Positions 33,991 to 42,899 of a stretch of 43,301 nucleotides of DNA are shown here, piece by piece; the stretch's first letter is position 1; each line of letters begins with the position of its first letter. The notes beneath the pieces were generated by a model, which did not search any database, was not told where the DNA came from, and was given only the letters and a program-made list of their open reading frames with translations. Source of the stretch: Rubrivivax sp. (GTDB lineage: Bacteria; Pseudomonadota; Gammaproteobacteria; Burkholderiales; Burkholderiaceae_C); the NCBI GenBank assembly GCA_022843905.1, contig JALHMT010000044.1:1-43301 (forward strand), written 5' to 3'. The translations under genes were made by a program, and so were the position numbers.

Positions 33991-34712
33991 GCCGGCCGCC
34001 CCCCCGTGCCGGATGGCGCGGTCGCAGTTAGCCTCGGCGTCTGCAGCACCAGCATCGTCGGCGACAGCGGCGGTGTCGAGGCCATGCGGCGCAGCGGCCC
34101 CCGCCGCACCCGCAGCGGCGCGGCGAAACCCGGCGCGTCCCATACGAAGCTGTGGAACTCGCCGCCCTCACCGGCCGGGCACACGCCGGCCGGCAGGCGG
34201 GCCAGCAGTGCCGCGTCGTACTCGGCACCGCAGAAGCTGTCGTCGAGCCAGCGTGTGTCCACGCAGACCAGCTGGGCGCGAATACCGCGCGCGAAGACCT
34301 CCGCCGCCACCGCGCCGCGCGCCAGCCCCCACAGCGGGAACACCGCCTGCAGGCCGGCCACAGCGCAGGCCGGCTCCAGCCAGTCGCGGTGGGCTTGCAG
34401 GTCGATGTCGCCGAAGACCAGGTGGCGGTGCCCGGCATCCCGCAACGTGCGCAGCTGCGCGGCGAAGACCTGGGCGTATTCGCCCGGCCCGGCCTCGGCC
34501 GGCCACCACTGGCCGCCCAGTGCATGCACTTGTGCAGCGATCAAATCGCGAGGCAGTGCGTGGCTCTTGCTCAGGCCGCCGGGGTCGAGCATGGTGAGGA
34601 AGCTGCGCACGTCCAGGCCCGCTTCGCGGGCGCGCAGCAGCGCAAGACAAGAGTCTTTGCCCGCGCTCCAGCTGATCGCGGCGAGGTTGGTGGCAGTGAA
34701 GGCGGAATCCAT
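33987..34712 (-). CDS. DUF71-type ATP pyrophosphatase, cobalamin-associated
   Basis: A 241-residue adenine nucleotide alpha-hydrolase. The PP-loop SWSAGKDS is at residues 14-21, and GEGGEFHSFV near residue 182 matches the diphthamide amide ligase family (DUF71/COG2102). In bacteria diphthamide is absent, and a subgroup of DUF71 is known to co-occur with B12 salvage genes. It overlaps the cobO stop by one base at 34712. A role in amide formation or corrinoid side-chain work is inferred. Confidence 0.75.
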   Translation of the reverse strand: MDSAFTATNLAAISWSAGKDSCLALLRAREAGLDVRSFLTMLDPGGLSKSHALPRDLIAAQVHALGGQWWPAEAGPGEYAQVFAAQLRTLRDAGHRHLVFGDIDLQAHRDWLEPACAVAGLQAVFPLWGLARGAVAAEVFARGIRAQLVCVDTRWLDDSFCGAEYDAALLARLPAGVCPAGEGGEFHSFVWDAPGFAAPLRVRRGPLRRMASTPPLSPTMLVLQTPRLTATAPSGTGGRPA

Positions 34713-35281
34713 CAGTCTTCGATCCCCCGCTGCGCCGGCACGCCGGCCTTGAAGTGGTGTTTGATCATCGTCATCTCAGTGACGGTGTCGGCCAGATCGA
34801 CCAGTTCCTGCGGCGCCTCGCGGCCCGTCAACACCACATGGACGTCGGGCGGTCGATCACGCAAGACCTGCAGCACCGGCTCCAGCGGCAGCCAGCCATA
34901 GCGCAGCGGGTACATGATCTCGTCGAGCACGACGAGGAAGTGTTCGCCGGCGCCGATGGTGGCCGCCGCGCGCGCCCAGCCGTCGCGCGCCAGTTGCGCC
35001 GAATGCTCGAGGTCGCGGCTCTTCCAGCTGAAGCCGTCGCCCAGGCCCTCGATGGGCACGCCCAGCTGCTCGAAGACGCGGTGCTCGCCGAAGCGCGCCG
35101 AGGGCACTTTCATGAACTGGTAGATCTTCACCGCCTTGCCGCGGCCGTGGGCGCGCAGCGCCAGGCCGAAGGCCGCCGTGCTCTTGCCCTTGCCATGGCC
35201 GGTGTGGACGATCAACAGGCCGCGCCGTTCGCCCTCGGCCTTGGGGCTGCCGCGTTCGGTGGGGGGCGTTTCGATCTGCAT
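34712..35281 (-). CDS. cobO: Corrinoid adenosyltransferase CobO/BtuR
   Basis: A 189-residue enzyme transferring the adenosyl group from ATP to cobalt of imported or intermediate corrinoids. The P-loop GHGKGKSTAAFGLALRA (about residues 29-45), VKIYQFMK and VVLDEIMYPLRYGWL are typical. The N-terminal tail is charged and variable. The ATG at 35281 directly abuts the ABC ATPase stop (35282), and the stop overlaps the DUF71 start. Confidence 0.95.
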   Translation of the reverse strand: MQIETPPTERGSPKAEGERRGLLIVHTGHGKGKSTAAFGLALRAHGRGKAVKIYQFMKVPSARFGEHRVFEQLGVPIEGLGDGFSWKSRDLEHSAQLARDGWARAAATIGAGEHFLVVLDEIMYPLRYGWLPLEPVLQVLRDRPPDVHVVLTGREAPQELVDLADTVTEMTMIKHHFKAGVPAQRGIED

Positions 35282-36045
<764 letters not shown>

Positions 36046-36049
<4 letters not shown>

Positions 36050-37116
36050 CGCTGCCCCCGACGGCTCAGCAACCACATCAGGTAGCCGCCGCCGGCGATG
36101 GCGGTGATCACGCCCACCGGCAGCTCCTGCGGCGCCATCACCACGCGTGCCGCGACATCGGCCGCCAGCAGCAGCACGCCGCCGGCGGCGGCGCTGGCCG
36201 CCAGCAGGTGGCCGTGCGGGCCCGGCGCCATGCGGCGCACCAGGTGCGGCGCCACCAGGCCGACGAAGCCAACGAGCCCGGCCTGCGACACCGCCAGCCC
36301 GGTGGCCAGCGCGAACAGCAGCACCAGCACCAGCCGCAGCCGCGCCAGCGGCAGGCCCAGGCTGGCGGCGCTGTCTTCGCCCAGCGTCAGCGCATCCAGC
36401 ACGCGCGCCAGCCGCACGGCCAGCGGCAGCGCCACCCCCAGCCCCAGGCCGAGCAGCACGACGCTCTGCCAGCCAAGGAAGCCGGTGCTGCCGAGCAGGA
36501 ACATCTGCTTGCCGCGCAGCGCGTCGGGCGAGACCAGGGTGAGGAGGTCGCTGGCGGCGCCCAGCAGCACGCCCACCACCACGCCAGCCAGCAGCAGGCG
36601 CACTGTCTGCTGTGCGCCGCGGGCCAGCAGCAGCGTCATCGCCACGCCCAGCAGTGCGCCGACGAAGGCCGCCACGACCAGGCCCATGCGTTCCAGCCAT
36701 ACCGCGGTGGCCAGGCTGATGAGGTGGCCGGTGAGCGCGCTGGCGGCCAGCACCACGACGACGGCCAGCGAGGCACCGGCTGCCGAGCCCAGCAGATAGG
36801 GGTCGGCCAGCGGGTTGCGGAACAGGCCCTGCGCCACCGCGCCGGCCAGGCCCAGCAGGGCACCGACCAGCAGCGCACCCACCGTGCGCGGGGCGCGGAT
36901 CTGGCCCAGGATCAACCCGGCCTGGTCACCCGCCAGGTCCGCCTGCAAGCCCCGCCACGACAGGCCTTCGCTGCCGGCCGCCAGTCCCAGCGCGAGCAGC
37001 AGCAGCGCCGCCGCGCCCAGCGCCCACAGCAGGCGCTGGCGCCGCGCCACCTGCGTCCTGCCAGCTGGCGCGACCCCGGGCATCGCTGCGGTCACCATAA
37101 CTTCCGGCGGCCTCAT
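36046..37116 (-). CDS. btuC: Cobalamin ABC transporter permease (BtuC-like, FecCD family)
   Basis: A 356-residue inner-membrane permease with about 10 helices. Conserved family elements are IRAPRTVGALLVGALLGLAGAVAQGLFRNPLADPYLLG, LGEDSAASLGLPL (coupling helix to the ATPase) and VGFVGLVAPHLVRRM. The ATG at 37116 overlaps the btuF stop as ATGA. The frame to 37542 is a shadow. B12 specificity comes from context; the sequence alone would also fit siderophore transport. Confidence 0.87.
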
Positions 37117-38009
37117 CGCGCCGGAGCCGGGGGCAGCTTCGCCAGGCAGTCGGCGATCAAGAGCGCGGCCTCGCCCATCCGCGGCCCGGGGCGGATCAGC
37201 ACCTCGTAGCGCGCCGGTTCGAAGCCGCAGCTGCGGCCTTGCTGCAAGGCTGCCAAGCCCTGCCAGCCCGGGCGTCCGGGCATGGTCTGCACCTCGCGCT
37301 GTACAGCCATCACGATGTCGGGCCGGCTGCGCACCACGAATTCCGGGTTGAGCTTGGGGAAGGGCCCCAGCTCGGCCGGCACGACGTTGCCCAGGCCCAG
37401 CCGCACCAGTGTCTGGCCGATGAACGAGGCCATACCCGCGGCATAAGGCGCCGAAGCGACCTCGAAGTACACACGCTGGCCGCGCAGCGCCGGCGGCACG
37501 CGGGATGCAGCCATGGCGAGGTCGCGCTGGATGCCCTCCCACACGCGATCACCCTCGCTCGGCGTGCCCAGCAGCGTGGCGATGAGGCCCAAAGAACGCT
37601 GCACATCGGCATGGGTCTTCGATTCGAGCAGCACGACGGTCAGCCCCAGCGACTCGAGTCGGTCGGACACGCGCGCCGCGGTGCCTGCCAGCACCACGTC
37701 GGGTTTCAGCGCGACGATGCGTTCGACCTGCGCGTCGTCCAGGCCACCCAGCTTCGGCAAGGCGTCGACCTGCGCCGGCGCGTTGGAGTAGCGGTCCACG
37801 CCGACCAGCCGCGCGCAGGCGCCCAGGGCGCAGACGCTTTCGGTGATGGACGGCAGCAGGCTGACGATGCGCTGCGGCGGTGCGGCAAAGCGATGCACGA
37901 CGCCACGGTCGTCGCGCACGCTCACCTGGGCCTGCGACGGCGGGCCCAGCAGCGTCAGCAGCAGCACCGCGAGCGCGTATCGAGCCAGGTTCAAGGCCTG
38001 CATGCTCAT
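37113..38009 (-). CDS. btuF: Cobalamin-binding periplasmic protein (BtuF-like)
   Basis: A 298-residue exported solute-binding protein of the iron/B12 class. The signal peptide covers about residues 1-28 (ending SQAQ). The mature start RIVSLLPSITESVCALGACARLVGVDRYSN and KPDVVLAG are family features. Starts at 38009 and 38003 (second Met) are both possible; 38009 makes the ATGA overlap with the cobU stop. Confidence 0.87.
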   Translation of the reverse strand: MSMQALNLARYALAVLLLTLLGPPSQAQVSVRDDRGVVHRFAAPPQRIVSLLPSITESVCALGACARLVGVDRYSNAPAQVDALPKLGGLDDAQVERIVALKPDVVLAGTAARVSDRLESLGLTVVLLESKTHADVQRSLGLIATLLGTPSEGDRVWEGIQRDLAMAASRVPPALRGQRVYFEVASAPYAAGMASFIGQTLVRLGLGNVVPAELGPFPKLNPEFVVRSRPDIVMAVQREVQTMPGRPGWQGLAALQQGRSCGFEPARYEVLIRPGPRMGEAALLIADCLAKLPPAPAR

Positions 38010-38554
38010 CCTTTGACGCGCACTTCGATGCCGGCGACCATCAGCGTCACGCGAGCGCAGCAGACCGCCACCGCCTGGTGCAGTGCGCCCAGCGCATCGA
38101 GATAGCGCCGGACTTCACGGCCCAGTGGCGTCACGCCCATGCCGATCTCGTTGGACACCATCACCACAGGACCAGCGGCGTGGCGCAGGGCGCTGCACAG
38201 CAACGCCTGCTGCGTCTGCCAGGCCTCGTCGTCCAGCCCCGGGCCCTGTATCGGCATCAGTCGTTGCGTCAGCCACAACGTCAGGCAGTCGACGACGACC
38301 ATGCGCTGCGGTGCGCTGGCCTCAAGCAGGGCCGCTGGCAGCGCCAGCGCTTCCTCCTGCGTCTGCAGCGCCGGCACGCGCAAGGCCCGGTCGGCACGGT
38401 GGCGGGCGATGCGCTGGCGCATCTCGTCGTCCCCCGGCAGCGCGGTGGCGATCAGCGCCGCGCTGTGGCCGGGGGTCTGCAGCCAGGCCGCAGCACGCGC
38501 CTCGGCGCAGCGCGACTTGCCGCTACGGCCGCCACCCAGGATCAGCTCGTGCAT
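38006..38554 (-). CDS. cobU: Adenosylcobinamide kinase / guanylyltransferase CobU
   Basis: A 182-residue bifunctional enzyme that phosphorylates adenosylcobinamide and then attaches GMP. The P-loop GGGRSGKS is at residues about 7-14, ALIATALPGDDEMRQRIARHRADR carries the guanylylated His region, and VVDCLTLWLT and VSNEIGMGVTPLGR follow as usual. It starts 39 bases after the btuB stop. Confidence 0.95.
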   Translation of the reverse strand: MHELILGGGRSGKSRCAEARAAAWLQTPGHSAALIATALPGDDEMRQRIARHRADRALRVPALQTQEEALALPAALLEASAPQRMVVVDCLTLWLTQRLMPIQGPGLDDEAWQTQQALLCSALRHAAGPVVMVSNEIGMGVTPLGREVRRYLDALGALHQAVAVCCARVTLMVAGIEVRVKG

Positions 38555-38593
38555 GCAGGTTCCCGTTCCGACGGCGGAAGGTCGGCTTTGCCT

Positions 38594-40453
38594 TCACATC
38601 CCGCTGTAGCGCAGGGTGACGCGGCCCTCGCGGCCGGGCTGGTTGTAGCCATAGACCGTCTCGTAGACCTTGCCGCCGGCGTTGTTCAGCTTCAGGCCCA
38701 GCGTCCACTCGCGCGCGAGTCGCCAGTCGGCGTGCAGGTCCAGCGTTGCGAAGCCGCCGACCCGCCTCGTGTTGGCCGCATCGTCGTAGCGTGCGCCGAA
38801 GGCAGCCGCCGTGGCGCCGACGCGCCAGCTACCCAGCGCGGTGTCTGCAGCCAGTTTCAGGCTGTCCTTTGAACGACGCGGCAGCTGACGACCGAAGTTG
38901 GCGGTGCCCGCGGTGTCGTTGCGTGGATCCAGCCGGTCCAGCGAGGCGGCCACGGTCCAGGCGGCCCACTGCGCGTCGTAGCTCAGGGTGTAGCCGTCGA
39001 TGCGGGTGCGCGGGATGTTGGTCGGCGCCGGCCCGCTGCTGATGTAGCCGCGTATGCGGTTGTCGACATAGGCCATGCGCAGTTGCTGCGCGGTGCCAGC
39101 CCAGCGCAGGCTGAGTTCGGCATGCCGACCCTCTTCGGGCAGCAAATTCGGGTTGCCGAAGCCGGGAAAATAAAGCTGGTTGAAGCTCGGCGCGACGAAG
39201 CTGGTGCCATAGGAGGCACCGGCGCGCCAGGCCGGCGTGAGGTCGTGGCCGTAGGCCAGCGAACCCGTGGTCTGGCCGCCGAACTGCGAATTGCGGTCAT
39301 GACGCAGGTTGCCCTGCCAGGTGTGCACGCCAGCCCGGCCGTTCAAGCCGGCCGCCACGCCGTCGATGCTTCGCTGCGAAACGGCGAAGAGCGCGCCCGG
39401 GCGGCTCACGGTCTGGCGCAGGGTCTCGGCCAGCAACAGCGCGCTGCCCAGCGGCGTGTCGACCGTGTTCTCCCAGCCGAGCTGCTGCTGCACGGTGGCG
39501 ATGGTGCCCAGCGTGCCGAAGGCCGAGGCGCTGGAGAGCGTCTCGTACTCGTCCTTCGAGCGCGACACCCGGACGGCCGTGGTCCATCCCGGCTGCACGG
39601 GACCGCGCACCTGCAGCCCGATGACCTGGGTGCGCAGGTCGGCGCGTGCGTCGGCTCCTAGCCCGTCGTCGATCTGGGTTTCGCCCTTCGAGGCGAGGCT
39701 GCTGAGATCGGCGCGCCAGGCTTCAGCGAAGCGCCAGCCCAGACGGGCGCTGCCGCTGGTCTGCCTGAAGCCGTCGTCGTCAGGGTTGAAGTTGCCAAAG
39801 GGAACGCGCGGGTTGGTGGCCGAGAAACCCTGCGTGGTGTTGCGGGTCAGCTGCAATGCGCCGTCAAACGCACCCTGACCGAATTGCAGGCCGCCCGACA
39901 AATGCCCGCTGCGGTGCGTTCCAGCACTGACCGAGGCCTGAGGACGCAGACCCGGTAATCCCAGGCGGGTGAAGATCTGGATCACGCCGCCTACGGCGTT
40001 GCTGCCATACAGGCCGGACAGCGGGCCGCGCACGATCTCGATACGCTCGATGCTGTCCAGCGGGATGTTTTCCCACGCTGGCGTGCCCAAGGTGGCCGAG
40101 CCATAGCGCACGCCGTCAATCAGCAGCAGCGTGTGGCGCGCCTCCAGACCGCGAAAGTAAACGGCGCTTGACTTGCCTGCACCGCCGTTGGCCGAGAACT
40201 GCACGCCGCTTTGCTGGCCGAGCAGTTCGGCCAGTGTCCGGCCGCTGGCCTGTTCGATCTGCGCGCGGTCGATGACGCTGACCTCGGCCAGGCTCTGGTC
40301 GATGCGGGTGGCGGTCCGTGTGCCCGTGACAACCACGGTATCGAAACGACGGTCGCTGAGCACGTCGGACGTTTGCGCCGAGACGATGGGGCTGAAGCAG
40401 AACGCGGTCAGGCAGACGGCCAGGGCAGCGCTGGCCCCGGGACGAAGACGCAT
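38594..40453 (-). CDS. btuB: TonB-dependent cobalamin receptor (BtuB)
   Basis: A 619-residue outer-membrane receptor taking up cobalamin with TonB energy. The signal peptide ends at VSAQ (about residue 28). The TonB box lies in DTVVVTGTR, the plug domain runs to about residue 140 (LLLIDGVRYGSATLG, RIEIVRGPLSGLYGSNAVGGVIQIFT), and the barrel ends in the aromatic-poor RVTLRYSGM. The start at 40453 gives a standard signal peptide. An upstream ATG at 40495 (633 residues) is also possible; neither has a clear ribosome site. It is the first gene after the cobalamin riboswitch. Confidence 0.88.
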   Translation of the reverse strand: MRLRPGASAALAVCLTAFCFSPIVSAQTSDVLSDRRFDTVVVTGTRTATRIDQSLAEVSVIDRAQIEQASGRTLAELLGQQSGVQFSANGGAGKSSAVYFRGLEARHTLLLIDGVRYGSATLGTPAWENIPLDSIERIEIVRGPLSGLYGSNAVGGVIQIFTRLGLPGLRPQASVSAGTHRSGHLSGGLQFGQGAFDGALQLTRNTTQGFSATNPRVPFGNFNPDDDGFRQTSGSARLGWRFAEAWRADLSSLASKGETQIDDGLGADARADLRTQVIGLQVRGPVQPGWTTAVRVSRSKDEYETLSSASAFGTLGTIATVQQQLGWENTVDTPLGSALLLAETLRQTVSRPGALFAVSQRSIDGVAAGLNGRAGVHTWQGNLRHDRNSQFGGQTTGSLAYGHDLTPAWRAGASYGTSFVAPSFNQLYFPGFGNPNLLPEEGRHAELSLRWAGTAQQLRMAYVDNRIRGYISSGPAPTNIPRTRIDGYTLSYDAQWAAWTVAASLDRLDPRNDTAGTANFGRQLPRRSKDSLKLAADTALGSWRVGATAAAFGARYDDAANTRRVGGFATLDLHADWRLAREWTLGLKLNNAGGKVYETVYGYNQPGREGRVTLRYSGM

Positions 40454-40582
40454 GGGGGAGAGGGCCCGGAAGGGCCTGGAAACAGGAGTAAACATGGATG
40501 TAAAAGCCAGGGTGGTCGTGCACGCCAGCTTCCCCGCCGGCATACACCTCACGGCACACCGCTTGCGCAGCGTGCCACCTTG

Positions 40583-40742
40583 TTGGCCGGTATCCGGGCT
40601 GGCGGAGACTGTCTGTGTTCCCTTCCCAGGCGCGCAAGGCACCCAGTGGGTTGTGTACACAGGCTGAGAACCAGAGGCTCTCGTCCGCTTACCGTTGCGG
40701 GGGCAGCTCAGGTTAAGAGGTCGCCGTTCATGCGGTTCCCTC
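40583..40742 (-). promoter_or_regulatory. Cobalamin riboswitch
   Basis: On the minus strand the order is GGGAACCGC (40740-40732), the conserved core GCAACGGTAAGCGG (within 40685-40704), CCCACTGGG (40650-40642) and the B12 box AGCCCGGATACCGGCC (40600-40585). This is the adenosylcobalamin riboswitch layout. It precedes btuB and probably controls the whole downstream minus-strand block to cobQ. High cobalamin should shut off the operon. A weak -10 (TATAGT at 40807-40802) lies upstream. Confidence 0.93.
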
Positions 40743-40931
40743 TCTCCTGATTCCCGTTGAACTGCATCGGCAAGAAAGCCTTTGCGAGCACCAACACCCT
40801 TACTATAGCCGAGCGCATGGACGGAAATGCCGCCTCGACCGGGTGACGCACTGACTGGCTGCTCATGTCTATATCCGTCGGATGCTGCGGTGGCTGACGG
40901 ATTGCATACTGGCGCACCGAGTGCGAGAGCC

Positions 40932-41594
40932 ATGACCGAATTCACCGCCGAACAAATCGACACCGTCTACCAAGTAATCGCCGCGCGGCGCGACATGCGG
41001 CACTTCCTGAGCGACCCGCTGGACGAAGCGCTTCTGGCCAGGCTGCTGCAGGCGGCCCATTGCGGCCCGAGCGTGGGTTACATGCAGCCCTGGCGCTTCA
41101 TCCGTGTGCGATCCGTCGATCTACGAATGAAGATGCTCGCGTTGGTCGAGGCGGAGCGGTTGGAGACGGCCAGCGCGCTGGGTGAACGTCAGCAGGAGTT
41201 CCTGCGTCTGAAGGTCGAGGGCCTGCGCGAATGCGCGGAGGTCTTCGTCGCTGCACTGTGCGAGGGGCGCGAGTCGCATGTCTTCGGGCGCCGGACCATG
41301 CCGGAGATGGATCTGGCGTCTGTGGCATGCGCCATCCAGAACCTGTGGCTGGCCGCGCGTGTCGAGGGTGTCGGCATGGGCTGGATCTCGATGTTCGACC
41401 CGGACGCCTTGCGCATGGTGCTCGGCATGCCCGTGGGCAGCCACCCTGTGGCCATCTTGTGCCTTGGGCGCGTCGAAGCGTTCTATCCGCGACCGATGCT
41501 CGAGATGCAAGCGTGGCGCAAGCGCGCCGATCTGTCGGCGCTGGTCTTCGAGGACAGCTGGCCTGTCGATGGCAGTCCGTGTGCCGCAGACTGA
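40932..41594 (+). CDS. bluB: 5,6-dimethylbenzimidazole synthase BluB
   Basis: A 220-residue flavin-destroying nitroreductase-fold enzyme that converts FMNH2 to DMB, the lower ligand of cobalamin. The start RRDMRHFLSDPLDEALLARLLQAAHCGPSVGYMQPWRF is typical of BluB, as are EMDLASVACAIQNLWLAARVEGVGMGWISMF and the end ALVFEDSWP. The ATG at 40932 is chosen over the 40827 start, which would run through the divergent promoter region. It lies divergent to the riboswitch-led operon. Confidence 0.93.
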   Translation: MTEFTAEQIDTVYQVIAARRDMRHFLSDPLDEALLARLLQAAHCGPSVGYMQPWRFIRVRSVDLRMKMLALVEAERLETASALGERQQEFLRLKVEGLRECAEVFVAALCEGRESHVFGRRTMPEMDLASVACAIQNLWLAARVEGVGMGWISMFDPDALRMVLGMPVGSHPVAILCLGRVEAFYPRPMLEMQAWRKRADLSALVFEDSWPVDGSPCAAD

Positions 41595-41737
41595 TGCGCC
41601 GGTGACTGCAAGAAAGACAGCACTGAAAGTCTGCAAGTCCCGTTCGCGACCCAATCGCTTCGCGCGCTCATTGCCCGAGATCATGGCCACCGCATCGGCA
41701 GCGGGCACTACCCTTCCCGTCGCCCATCTCGGCTGCG

Positions 41738-41881
41738 GTGCCTGAACCGGGCGCCTTCTGGACCTTTGGCCTCGGGCTCGGTCTGCTGGGTGTCACAGTC
41801 AGTCGGCACAGGCAACGCAGCGAACTGTTCGGCCGCGCGATGGGCTTGAATCACCTTCGGTTCAGCGAACTGACACGCTGA
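41738..41881 (+). pseudogene. PEP-CTERM-like tail, probably a gene remnant
   Basis: Read from GTG 41738, the frame gives VPEPGAF, then a hydrophobic stretch (WTFGLGLGLLGVTV) and SRHRQRS, the order of a PEP-CTERM sorting signal (VPEP, membrane helix, basic cluster). The frame then runs on about 20 more residues to a stop at 41879-41881. Upstream the same frame has no protein-like sequence or start, so the rest of the gene appears lost. This is the only part of 41595-42000 that looks once-coding. Confidence 0.45.
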
Positions 41882-41883
41882 AC
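41860..41883. repeat. Hairpin-forming inverted repeat
   Basis: The arms GTTCAGCG (41860-41867) and CGCTGAAC (41876-41883) surround an 8-base loop. A related CAGCGAACTG occurs at 41817-41826 and again inside this repeat. There is no T-tract. It could be a terminator, a recombination site or part of an old mobile element end. Confidence 0.4.
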
Positions 41884-42000
41884 TGATGGCGGGTCAACAC
41901 ATCGGCCTGGGTCGCGACCCCACGCTTGCACCCTATGCAACGTGCACAGTGCGTTGCGCGGATGTCGGCTCTGCGGCGACGAGTCTGTGCGCAGTTGCGT

Positions 42001-42130
42001 CTGCCGAGGGTCGCTTGCCGCCCCACACGAACGACCGCTGACCGGCACCCGAGTTTTTCGCTCTGGGGCACCGAAGCCGCCCAGAGGTGACCGGCCGCTT
42101 TCCGCTGCATCGCCGACGTCCACGTCGTCT
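42001..42130 (-). repeat. Dispersed intergenic repeat, copy 2
   Basis: The reverse complement of 42011-42120 aligns without gaps to 11-120, about 81% identical by eye. Unlike copy 1 it is not interrupted at this point. The open frames crossing it (for example 41851-42168) are low-complexity and Arg/Ser-rich and look like shadows. The rest of the 41882-42236 stretch shows no gene. Confidence 0.7.
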
Positions 42131-42236
42131 CGGCCATCGGCAGCAGAGGGTTGGTTCCGGCCAGCCAACTTGACGAACAGGCCGCCGTAGACTGGTCATT
42201 GGCCTCAGCCCCATGCACGCCGGGACGCGAGTATCG

Positions 42237-42563
42237 TCAGTTCGAAGCGAACTCGTTGCCCAAGATCGCGGCGATGTCCTGGCGCTCGCCCAGCAGCCGG
42301 ACCACATCCAGGTACTCCCCGAGTTCGAAGTAGCACCAGAGCAGCGGGAACTTCGAGACCCGCCAGGTCCGAAGCCCTGGGATACCAAGGAGCTTTCCGA
42401 GCGTCGGCGAGCCGATCCCTGGATCGAGTTCGATCTGGTCAAGCGCGGCGTTGGTGGCGTTGGCCAGCTTCACCGCCACGCGGGTGCCGCCCTCCTTGCG
42501 GTAGTACCGAACCTCGCCCTGCTGGTCGCGCAGCGCCTGCGGGCGCAGAACCGCCGGCTTCAA
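42237..42563 (-). CDS. ParE/RelE-type toxin
   Basis: A 108-residue protein. MKPAVLRPQALRDQQGEVRYYRKEGG, then GSPTLGKLLGIPGLRTWRVSKFPLLWCYFELGEYLDVVRLLGERQDIAAIL, follows the ParE/RelE toxin pattern, including the typical RLLGERQDI end. The start is a TTG at 42563 forming a TTGA overlap with the antitoxin stop; no ATG is available. ParE toxins act on DNA gyrase. The paired gene order (antitoxin first) supports the call. Confidence 0.82.
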   Translation of the reverse strand: MKPAVLRPQALRDQQGEVRYYRKEGGTRVAVKLANATNAALDQIELDPGIGSPTLGKLLGIPGLRTWRVSKFPLLWCYFELGEYLDVVRLLGERQDIAAILGNEFASN

Positions 42564-42811
42564 TCGATCTCGCCGCGAGCGATCGCCAGCAGTTCCTTCT
42601 TGTCCGCTTTGGTGCGACGCCGGCCTGGCCCGGATGCCAGCCCCTCTTCGATGAGATCGCGAAGCCTCTTCTTGGCCTGTTCCTCCTGGTCGCGCCGGAC
42701 CAAGTCGCGGATGTACTCGCTCGTGTTGCCGTAGTTGCCAGCGGCGACCCGGTTGTCAATGTACTCCCGCATCGACTCGGGCAAGGCGAAACTCATGGTT
42801 TGGCGACTCAT
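42560..42811 (-). CDS. ParD-type ribbon-helix-helix antitoxin
   Basis: An 83-residue protein with a ribbon-helix-helix start (MSFALPESMREYIDNRVAAGNYGNTSEYIRDLVRRD) and a charged C-terminal tail that would wrap the toxin. The ATG at 42811 has AGGA upstream; a second Met at 42796 is also possible. A perfect palindrome 18 bases upstream is the likely operator for self-repression. Confidence 0.85.
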   Translation of the reverse strand: MSRQTMSFALPESMREYIDNRVAAGNYGNTSEYIRDLVRRDQEEQAKKRLRDLIEEGLASGPGRRRTKADKKELLAIARGEID

Positions 42812-42829
42812 GGCGAGATCCTGGACGGT

Positions 42830-42846
42830 TTGACAACGGTTGTCAA
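42830..42846. promoter_or_regulatory. Palindromic operator of the ParDE-type operon
   Basis: TTGACAAC, one central base, GTTGTCAA: a perfect 17-base palindrome just upstream of the antitoxin start. This is the expected binding site of the ribbon-helix-helix antitoxin. Confidence 0.65.
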
Positions 42847-42899
42847 CTTGCCTCGCTGACCGCGTGTCTGCTGGCCCGGGGATGCCGGCCCGTTCCTCG

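Noticed and set aside
41851..42218. Minus-strand frames of about 105-118 codons in the gap before the toxin gene
   Set aside because: They cross the dispersed repeat and the hairpin, are Arg/Ser-rich, and show no domain.
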